A stretch of DNA of 15,179 nt from Omnitrophica WOR_2 bacterium RBG_13_41_10 (GTDB lineage Bacteria > Omnitrophota > Gorgyraeia > Gygaellales > Profunditerraquicolaceae): positions 16,304-31,482 of the forward strand of contig MHGH01000003.1 of assembly GCA_001805465.1 (NCBI GenBank), written 5' to 3'. The stretch's first letter is position 1. The number at the start of each line of letters is the position of its first letter. Below the pieces are notes generated by a model. The model ran no database searches. It was not told the origin of the DNA and saw only the letters and a list, made by a program, of their open reading frames with translations. Shown here one piece after another: positions 6,902 to 12,903 of this stretch. The position numbers were made by a program, and so were the translations under genes.

Positions 6902-8839
6902 CTATAGTAATTTTTTTATTGCCTCTGATACGGCAAAATTATCTTTCAGCGATTTTACTTCCGGCTTTCTCTGCCATACCCCTTCAATCGTCATGGATAA
7001 ATCTCTAGGTGAAGAAAGATAAATATATTTTTTCCGGGCCATATGGTTTAAAAAATCATTATGCCTTCGGCTGACTCTAGCCTTTAAAACAATAACATAG
7101 CGGCCGCTAGAGGCTGCCTCGGAAATCATGGAGATACTCTCCGGAGAAACAATAATGACCTCACTAAGAGCCAATATCCCGCCTACTGCTTCCGGAATAT
7201 TATTTTCATTAGCAACAATAAGCAGCTTACATCGGGGATAATCCGCGAATTCTTTCTTTATCAGGCTTGTTATTGCACTTGGGGTACGGCGCGAGGTAGT
7301 AATAAGAACTTCAGCATCATGCGCTTCTAAAAAGCCCTTGGCCTGCTGAATCACTTCCTGCATCAGCTCTAGGCTTAAATGAAAATCTTTGCTGTCCCCT
7401 CCGATTAAGATACCTAATACCAGAGACTTGGTTATTTCTAGCTGCGGTGCTATCTTATCTAGGCAGGAATCTAAGTAAGTTTTATTGATTGTGTTTAGCG
7501 CTCCCACAGTCACTACAACATTTTTTCTTACCGGCGGCTGGTCATGCCTAGGTATAATCGCTAAATCAAATCTGTCTACGCTTAAAACAGAAGGCTTCAT
7601 AATTATAATCGATTTAGCAAAATTTTCTCTTGCTATAATAAAATTAACCGTGGCCAAAGAGGAGCCGCAGGCTATCACTAAATCGGGTTTTATTTTTATC
7701 AAAGCATCATAAGTTTCTTTTTTTAAGAAAGCATTCAGGCACCACAGGCACCCTTGGCAACTGTATTTACCGCTTAAAATGCTGCTTATATTCAGGGAAA
7801 AACGGGAAAATTTATTTTTAAATTTTACCTCAATGGTTTCTACTTCTATTGTAGCATCGTTATTCCTAAGCTCCTCCTTAATTATTTTAACTAACCCTTG
7901 GGATTGCCTTAAATGCCCGGTTTTCCCATCGTTTAAAATTAAGATTTTTTTCTTTTTAGCATACTTCCATATTTTATAGGCCCAGAAATATTCTTTAGGA
8001 TACCTTAAAATAAAACTTTCGAATATACGCACTAACCGTTGGAGGTTATGGTGTATATCTAAGTCCTTCTGCGTTGTTTTTTTAATTTCAAAAGGCTCCC
8101 CTACGATAATATTTACATAGGGTCCTTTGGTTCGGTTAAAAAAACAGGGAATTATCGTTGTGCCGTATTTTAAGGCTAATTTTACTGCGCCCTGCGCCAT
8201 GGAGGAATCTTTGCCGAAAAATTCTACCAGAATTCCCATCTTGCCCCCCTGGTCAACAGTCATGCCTATGGCTTCATTATTTTTCAGTACCTGAATCAGC
8301 TGTCGGGTCTGATTTTGCCTTTGGATTAATCTATAACCGCTGTGTATACGATAGGTGTTAAGTAATTTATCCATGCGCGGGTGCCTCTGGTCCCGGACAA
8401 GCAGACTAAAAGGAAACCCCAAATGCGCACAGATCACATTAGTAAGCTCCCAGCTCCCCGCATGCACCCCTAAAAGAATTACGCCTTTACCTTTTCCAAA
8501 GGCTTTTTCTATGTTCGCCAACCCCTCAAAACTAATGTACCTATCCATATATTGCTGATTAATCAAAGGGATAAAAAATATTTCTATAAGATTCTGTCCG
8601 AATGAACGGTAGAATTGACGGGTGAGTTTTTTAAGCTGGTGGGGAGATAATTTGTCCGCAAAGGCTACTTTAATATTGGAATAGGCGATACCACGGTGTT
8701 TTAAATCAAAACAATAGAATAAATCACCTAGCCTTTCTCCAAAAAAAAGGCTAACTGAGAAAGGTAATCTTCTAAATATCGGGCCTAATAGCCTAAGCAG
8801 GAAATAACCCAGCCAATCTGTGAAATAATCTTTCTTCAT
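6902..8839 (-). CDS. LpxL-type lipid A acyltransferase fused to ELM1-like domain
   Basis: A 645-residue two-domain protein. Residues 1-295 are a lauroyl/myristoyl acyltransferase of the LpxL/HtrB family: a hydrophobic N-terminus, the catalytic H-x4-E motif in GVHAGSWEL (H126, E131), and the family's C-terminal YPKEYFWAYKIWK (280-292). Such enzymes add secondary acyl chains to Kdo-lipid A at the inner membrane. Residues 298-645 begin again with a strand-loop (ILILNDGKTGHLRQSQG) and carry TTSRRTP (514-520) and SPESISMISEAASSG (565-579), as in the ELM1/mitochondrial-fission-like family, a GT-B-fold group of unclear biochemical activity. A CxxCxxC cluster (361, 364, 367) lies in this half. ATG at 8839 is chosen over a TTG at 8860 because it fits the family start; it overlaps lpxK by 47 nt. 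Confidence is high for the acyltransferase and moderate for the ELM1-like half. Confidence 0.88.
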   Translation of the reverse strand: MKKDYFTDWLGYFLLRLLGPIFRRLPFSVSLFFGERLGDLFYCFDLKHRGIAYSNIKVAFADKLSPHQLKKLTRQFYRSFGQNLIEIFFIPLINQQYMDRYISFEGLANIEKAFGKGKGVILLGVHAGSWELTNVICAHLGFPFSLLVRDQRHPRMDKLLNTYRIHSGYRLIQRQNQTRQLIQVLKNNEAIGMTVDQGGKMGILVEFFGKDSSMAQGAVKLALKYGTTIIPCFFNRTKGPYVNIIVGEPFEIKKTTQKDLDIHHNLQRLVRIFESFILRYPKEYFWAYKIWKYAKKKKILILNDGKTGHLRQSQGLVKIIKEELRNNDATIEVETIEVKFKNKFSRFSLNISSILSGKYSCQGCLWCLNAFLKKETYDALIKIKPDLVIACGSSLATVNFIIARENFAKSIIIMKPSVLSVDRFDLAIIPRHDQPPVRKNVVVTVGALNTINKTYLDSCLDKIAPQLEITKSLVLGILIGGDSKDFHLSLELMQEVIQQAKGFLEAHDAEVLITTSRRTPSAITSLIKKEFADYPRCKLLIVANENNIPEAVGGILALSEVIIVSPESISMISEAASSGRYVIVLKARVSRRHNDFLNHMARKKYIYLSSPRDLSMTIEGVWQRKPEVKSLKDNFAVSEAIKKLL

Positions 8840-9824
8840 CTTTTGGCACCGCCAATTCAATACCTAATACTAAAATAGGCAACATCTTGGAGTCCAGGCC
8901 CAATAGCGAAATCCTGGCTGCATCTTTTTCCGTAGTAATAATAGTGTGTATATTTTTCTTTTGGGAATCCTGGGCTATTTTATCTAAATCCTGTTGTAAA
9001 TAGCTGTAGTGGTCGCCAAATTTAAAGGATAGGCCGACATTTATCCCCATACCCATAATCATACTTTCAAAAGAATCAGGGTCTCCGATACCGCAAAATA
9101 AAGCAACTGTTGCCCCTTTTAAATCTTGCATTCTTGATAGCTCTTTTTTGTCGGTGAGAGCATAAAACCCTACCGGCTGATGAATCGATTCTATCACCAA
9201 GGCTTTTGCATTAAGGGAATTTAACCGGTCTTTTATCTCCTGAAAATCCGGATTAAGGTTGGTTTTAGTCAAGATAAAAATATCCGCGCGTTTTAGCGCA
9301 GATAAAGGTTCGCGCAATATTCCCCGGGGCAGCAAATGCTGATTACCGAAGGGACAAGTGACGTCAATAGCCACTATCTCTAAATCCTTCTTGATCCGCC
9401 ACTGTTGAAATCCGTCATCTAAAATAACAGCTTTTACCTGGTAATCACTTATGGCACGTTCTGCCGCACGCACCCTATCTGCATCCACGATTACGGGAAT
9501 ATCGCCTAAATTGCGTTTTAACATCAGCGGCTCATCCGGTGTTTTATAACCCCTGCTTAATATCGCGCTCTTTAAGCCTTTTTCCTTAAGAAACTTAGCG
9601 ATAAACTCTACAAGAGCAGTCTTGCCTGTCCCCCCCAAGGTAATATTACCGACGCTGATTACTTTACAATCTAGGCGCTTAGGGTTAATACTATAACGCC
9701 ATATTAATACCTTAACTATTAAGCCATATATAAGCGAAAGGATAAAAAGCAACACTTTTAATAGGCCGGCAATAAAACCGTTATCTCTATCTGTAGCTAA
9801 ATTATATAAATAATCTAGGGACAT
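8793..9824 (-). CDS. lpxK: Tetraacyldisaccharide 4'-kinase LpxK
   Basis: A 343-residue protein of normal family length. LpxK phosphorylates the 4' position of the tetraacyldisaccharide-1-phosphate to form lipid IVA at the cytoplasmic face of the inner membrane. Seen here: a hydrophobic N-terminal helix (about 20-41) that would anchor it, the P-loop GNITLGGTGKT (59-69), SRGYK (90-94), the DDGFQ motif (136-140), a GDHYSY stretch matching the family's FxDHxxY motif, and TTEKDAAR. The residue after DDGFQ is Gln141 where the family usually has His. The start at 9824 is supported by a clear AGGAG ribosome-binding site. The gene sits 13 nt after the STAS-PilZ gene and overlaps the following acyltransferase, which uses the downstream product of the same pathway. 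Confidence 0.96.
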   Translation of the reverse strand: MSLDYLYNLATDRDNGFIAGLLKVLLFILSLIYGLIVKVLIWRYSINPKRLDCKVISVGNITLGGTGKTALVEFIAKFLKEKGLKSAILSRGYKTPDEPLMLKRNLGDIPVIVDADRVRAAERAISDYQVKAVILDDGFQQWRIKKDLEIVAIDVTCPFGNQHLLPRGILREPLSALKRADIFILTKTNLNPDFQEIKDRLNSLNAKALVIESIHQPVGFYALTDKKELSRMQDLKGATVALFCGIGDPDSFESMIMGMGINVGLSFKFGDHYSYLQQDLDKIAQDSQKKNIHTIITTEKDAARISLLGLDSKMLPILVLGIELAVPKDEERLFHRLAGLFPA

Positions 9825-9830
9825 GAGTTA

Positions 9831-9835
9831 CTCCT
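9831..9835 (-). promoter_or_regulatory. Shine-Dalgarno site of lpxK
   Basis: AGGAG on the minus strand lies 6 nt before the lpxK ATG, directly after the stop of the STAS-PilZ gene. It is the clearest ribosome-binding site in the window; most other genes here have weak sites or overlap their neighbour. Confidence 0.75.
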
Positions 9836-9837
9836 GA

Positions 9838-10563
9838 CTAATCATCTGTGGACGATAGCGACAGGTTTCTTTCGATAAATTCGATTAGTTTTTCTTGGAC
9901 CGAGGGCGAAATATGAGAAAACTCTACCCCCATGCCGGGGTAGTGATGGGGTTGCACCTGTTTATCCGGTAACCAGACCACCTTTGCTTCCAATTGGATT
10001 TCTTGCTGCTTGGGAGGGAGCTTAAGGCTTAAGATAACCTCATCTCCCAACTTAAATTTATCACAGCCGTAAATATACGCGCCGATTGCACTTAAGTTTA
10101 AAACATCCAGCCTTAAACATTCCTCCAGCTCTTTATTATGCTTGACCTTCAATTCTATCTTAATATCAATAGGCAGGCGCTTAAATCTGCGGCGCAGCTG
10201 CATTTTCTTTATATTTTCTATGACTTTATCCTCCTTAAAGCTGTCTATGGCTAGCTCCTCCGTGGCATAAATATCAATAACCCTATCCAGGCCGGCAACG
10301 GAAAATACCCCCTTAAGATGCACGGGTATACCGCTAAACTTCATCCTGCCGTTATTGTTCATAACTTCTTTATAGGCAATCACTATCACTGAAATCCCCA
10401 TATAATCAACCAGCTCCACTTCTTCAAAGTTACAAAGAATATCGTAATAACCGTCGCGCAGGCACTGCCCTACGACTTCAATCAGGCCGGCGGAATTAAC
10501 GTCAATAGAGCCGCATAAATCCAGTATTACGATATTGCCCTTACGCCTTGCTTTTATCTCCAT
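9838..10563 (-). CDS. STAS-PilZ two-domain regulatory protein
   Basis: A 241-residue cytoplasmic protein with no signal peptide or membrane segment. Residues 1-108 look like a STAS (anti-anti-sigma, SpoIIAA-like) domain, with VILDLCGSIDVNSAGL and FEEVELVDYMGISVIVIA. The usual phosphorylatable serine of the D-S-S-G motif is absent (D53-Y54-M55-G56), so classic phospho-switching is unlikely. Residues 120-235 are a PilZ domain with both c-di-GMP-binding signatures: RxxxR (R125-R129, within RRRFKRL) and NxSxxG (N156, S158, G161, in NLSAIGAYI). It probably binds cyclic di-GMP and passes the signal to a partner. Its place at the head of an lpxK-led envelope cluster suggests c-di-GMP control of envelope or LPS functions, but the target is not visible. 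A TATAAT element lies upstream of the ATG at 10563. Confidence 0.9.
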   Translation of the reverse strand: MEIKARRKGNIVILDLCGSIDVNSAGLIEVVGQCLRDGYYDILCNFEEVELVDYMGISVIVIAYKEVMNNNGRMKFSGIPVHLKGVFSVAGLDRVIDIYATEELAIDSFKEDKVIENIKKMQLRRRFKRLPIDIKIELKVKHNKELEECLRLDVLNLSAIGAYIYGCDKFKLGDEVILSLKLPPKQQEIQLEAKVVWLPDKQVQPHHYPGMGVEFSHISPSVQEKLIEFIERNLSLSSTDD

Positions 10564-10585
10564 AATACGGCTTATTTTACTTTAA

Positions 10586-10615
10586 ATTATAGCCTAAAGC
10601 AATGAATAAATTCAG
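10586..10615 (-). promoter_or_regulatory. Candidate promoter for STAS-PilZ/lpxK cluster
   Basis: A perfect TATAAT (minus strand, 10591-10586) sits about 22 bp before the STAS-PilZ ATG. The -35 region is poor: CTGAAT at 18 nt spacing matches three of six positions. It lies in the only sizeable gap between genes in the minus-strand run, where a new transcript would be expected. The upstream half overlaps the start of a small ORF on the opposite strand. Confidence 0.4.
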
Positions 10616-10781
10616 CCCTTGCAAAGTTTATAAAGATGGGGCTGGGGCCAAAAGACGTAAAATGGATAAAAAATATCGTCTTAATCGCCGAGTGGATAAT
10701 CGTGCCTTGGATGCCCAGACCAGGCTTTTATTGGGAAGGTATATGCAATTTCAGACTACGAGGAAGTGGCGTAAGAAATAA
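10602..10781 (+). CDS. Small very basic protein of 59 residues, unknown function
   Basis: An ORF on the strand opposite to every other gene here, filling the kdtA to STAS-PilZ gap. ATG at 10602 is the first start after an in-frame TAG at 10590; it ends with TAA at 10779-10781 and overlaps the 3' end of kdtA by 26 nt, tail to tail. The product has 20 Lys/Arg among 59 residues against four Asp, with a KRRK stretch (17-20), RLNRR (26-30) and a basic tail (RKWRKK). Such a composition suits an RNA-, ribosome- or DNA-binding peptide, but no family is recognised. A second ATG at codon 21 is possible. Support comes from the otherwise unexplained gap and the biased composition; against it are the lack of a clear ribosome-binding site and its short length. 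Confidence 0.55.
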   Translation: MNKFSPCKVYKDGAGAKRRKMDKKYRLNRRVDNRALDAQTRLLLGRYMQFQTTRKWRKK

Positions 10782-12033
10782 TATATTTTATATTTCTTTG
10801 GGTGGCGCCCTGATTATTCAAAATCAAATCTTTGCCCCGCCAGCCTAACTCCATAGCTTCTTGGGGATTATTTAAAAGTTTTGTCAGTGCTGTTTTTAAC
10901 TCTTCTTTATTATTTATTAACAGCACTGCATGGCTTTCTAAAAATAAATCCGCTATATCACGAAAATTAAACATATACGCTCCGATAATGACGGGCTTTC
11001 CTAAAGAAACGGGTTCCAAAATATTGTGCCCGCCTTTTTTCACCAGGCTACCCCCTACGAAAACAATATCGGCAATGTTATAGAAAGATAAAAGTTGGCC
11101 TATGGTATCTAAAATAAAGACTGCCGGCTTACTCGCTTCTTGACTGGTTAAGCTCCCTTGAGAACTAACTCGAAGCGGTAGGAAATCAAATTTAGTAATT
11201 AAATTATTTATCTGCGCTGCCCGTTCAGGATGGCGCGGGGCAATAAGCAGTTTTAAATCAGGAAATTTAGCCAGGAGCTCTTTATAGGCCTCTAAAATAA
11301 TTTCTTCTTCGCCAGGATGGGTGCTACCCGCTACAAAAAGTTTCTCTCTAGATTTAAGCCCTAATTTAAGCTTATCATCTGTGTGGTCTTTTTTATCATC
11401 TCTGTCATCTTTAATATCAAACTTCATATTACCTGTTATCTCTATTTTATTTTTATCCACCCCTAAGGAAATTAACCTTTGGGCATCAACCTTGGTCTGT
11501 ACGCAAAAAAGACTCACCTTTCTTAAGAAAGGCCTGATGAAAAAGCTTATCAGGCGATACCCTTTAAAGGAGCTATCGGAAATTCTGCCGTTGACTATAA
11601 TTATGGGAATGTTTTTTCTTTTTAGATAAGAGATGAGATTGGGCCAGAGTTCTGTTTCGGCAATGATAAAAAGACAAGGATTTATTCTGTTGATCACAGG
11701 CTTTAGACAAAAACTTAAGTCTAAAGGTAGGTAAGTCACAAAATCGCACTTTTTAGCTAATGTCTTGGCGATTTTATTTCCGGTAACAGTAACCGTAGAT
11801 ATTACAAATGCCTTATTCGCTAGGTTGGCCCTTAGTTTTTCTAATAAGCCTCTCATTGCCATGGCCTCACCCACGCTTACCGCATGTATCCAAATAGGCC
11901 TATTTAATTTTAGCTCCTTAGGCAATATTCCTAAACGCCGCAAAAAATCTTTATGGAATTTCCTCTTGAATAAATATACAGGCAGGTAAATTATTGCTAT
12001 AACTAAAAATATTAAGTCATAAATTATAAACAT
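10756..12033 (-). CDS. waaA: 3-deoxy-D-manno-octulosonic acid (Kdo) transferase
   Basis: A 425-residue GT30 enzyme (also called KdtA) of normal length. It transfers Kdo from CMP-Kdo to lipid IVA on the inner face of the cytoplasmic membrane. Seen: an N-terminal membrane anchor (about 1-21), the catalytic-glutamate motif HAVSVGE (50-56, E56), ETELWPNLI (126-134), NGRIS (148-152), GSTHPGEEE (236-244), RHPER (267-271) and the donor-site GGHNILEP (334-341). Whether it adds one Kdo or more cannot be read. Residues 206-221 are an Asp/Lys-rich low-complexity stretch between the two domains, encoded by repeat-like DNA. It starts 6 nt after xerC, so it is probably co-transcribed with the DNA-processing genes upstream, and its end overlaps the small plus-strand ORF. 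Confidence 0.96.
   Translation of the reverse strand: MFIIYDLIFLVIAIIYLPVYLFKRKFHKDFLRRLGILPKELKLNRPIWIHAVSVGEAMAMRGLLEKLRANLANKAFVISTVTVTGNKIAKTLAKKCDFVTYLPLDLSFCLKPVINRINPCLFIIAETELWPNLISYLKRKNIPIIIVNGRISDSSFKGYRLISFFIRPFLRKVSLFCVQTKVDAQRLISLGVDKNKIEITGNMKFDIKDDRDDKKDHTDDKLKLGLKSREKLFVAGSTHPGEEEIILEAYKELLAKFPDLKLLIAPRHPERAAQINNLITKFDFLPLRVSSQGSLTSQEASKPAVFILDTIGQLLSFYNIADIVFVGGSLVKKGGHNILEPVSLGKPVIIGAYMFNFRDIADLFLESHAVLLINNKEELKTALTKLLNNPQEAMELGWRGKDLILNNQGATQRNIKYIISYATSS
11371..11410. repeat. Low-complexity AGATGAYA-rich segment within waaA
   Basis: On the coding strand the stretch contains AGATGACAG, AGATGATAA and a second AGATGATAA separated by an A/C-rich spacer. It gives the peptide DDRDDKKDHTDDK in the inter-domain region. 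The units are irregular, so this is a degenerate repeat at best. Confidence 0.4.
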
Positions 12034-12039
12034 AAGAAA

Positions 12040-12900
12040 TTACGCCCGCGGATGCGCCTTATCATATACGCTTTTTAACCTTTCGGTTGTTAAATGGGTA
12101 TAGATTTGCGTGGTGGAAAGATTAGCATGGCCCAATAACTCCTGGACACACCGTAAGTCCGCCCCCCGATTTAAAAGGTGGGTAGCAAAAGAGTGCCTGA
12201 GAGTATGCGCTGATACCCCTTGTTTTATACTGGCCAGGCGCAGGTATTTTGTAACTATATTCCTGATGCCCCTAGTAGTAATACGCTTGCCGTTTTTATT
12301 TAAAAAAATCGCCTCGGTTTGTTTTCTTTTTTTTTCTAAATAAGCCCTGATTGCCGCAATAGCTATCTCTCCTATCGGGACAATGCGTTCTTTTTTACCT
12401 TTACCCATCACCTTAACTATGCCGCCGATAATATCTAAATCTTCGCCGTTTAACCCGGCAAGCTCCGATATCCTCATTCCCGTACTATAGAAAGTTTCCA
12501 GTATCGCCCTATCGCGCAGGCCTCTTTCATCTTTAGATACGGCTGACTCTAGAAGCTTGGCGACTTCTCCTTCGGTTAAAAAAGAAGGCAGGTGTTTATC
12601 CATTTTTAGAGTAAGCAGGCTTGCGGCAGGATTGGTCTTGATATAGCCTTCGCGGGTTAAGAATTTAAAAAATGACCTTAAGGTAGAGATATGCCGCACG
12701 ATGGTCCTATTGTTTAAGTTTTTCTCTTTTAAAAATGCCAGGTATTTTCTTAAAGTGAGGTAATCTATTTTTTCTATCTCTTGGTCGCTGATAAATTTCT
12801 TAAAATCCTCTAAATCTAAATTATAATTTAAAATAGTATGCTGCGAATAATTCTTCTCTATTTCTAGGTATCGGATGAATTTTTCGATTTCCCTTTGCAT
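12040..12900 (-). CDS. xerC: Tyrosine recombinase, XerC/XerD type
   Basis: A 286-residue site-specific recombinase of the length typical of XerC/XerD, which resolve chromosome dimers at dif during division. The N-terminal SAM-like core-binding domain spans about 1-90; the catalytic domain follows with all active residues present: R143 (TGMRISEL), K167 (VMGKGKKER), H232 and R235 (AHTLRHSFATH), H258 (LGHANLSTTQIY) and the nucleophile Y267. The symbol xerC is chosen from gene order after dprA and topA; XerD or a single-recombinase system cannot be excluded. The ATG at 12900 follows the topA stop by 3 nt. Its neighbours are chromosomal housekeeping genes, and no integrated element is seen, so it is not a phage or integron integrase. 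Confidence 0.95.
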   Translation of the reverse strand: MQREIEKFIRYLEIEKNYSQHTILNYNLDLEDFKKFISDQEIEKIDYLTLRKYLAFLKEKNLNNRTIVRHISTLRSFFKFLTREGYIKTNPAASLLTLKMDKHLPSFLTEGEVAKLLESAVSKDERGLRDRAILETFYSTGMRISELAGLNGEDLDIIGGIVKVMGKGKKERIVPIGEIAIAAIRAYLEKKRKQTEAIFLNKNGKRITTRGIRNIVTKYLRLASIKQGVSAHTLRHSFATHLLNRGADLRCVQELLGHANLSTTQIYTHLTTERLKSVYDKAHPRA

Positions 12901-12903
12901 ATT

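Noticed and set aside
8840..8860. Upstream TTG start for the LpxL-ELM1 protein
   Set aside because: It adds seven residues not expected at an LpxL N-terminus and lengthens the overlap with lpxK; the ATG at 8839 fits better.
10564..10601. c-di-GMP riboswitch upstream of the STAS-PilZ gene
   Set aside because: The region is too short and shows no GEMM-like conserved core on the minus strand.
10636..10848. Plus-strand 70-codon ORF in the waaA/STAS-PilZ gap
   Set aside because: It overlaps waaA by far more than the 59-codon ORF in another frame, and its composition is not protein-like; the 10602-10781 frame is the better candidate.
12040..12900. Integrase of a mobile element or integron
   Set aside because: The gene lies in a housekeeping run after topA, has the length and full catalytic set of XerC/XerD, and no att-like repeats, cassettes or phage genes are near.
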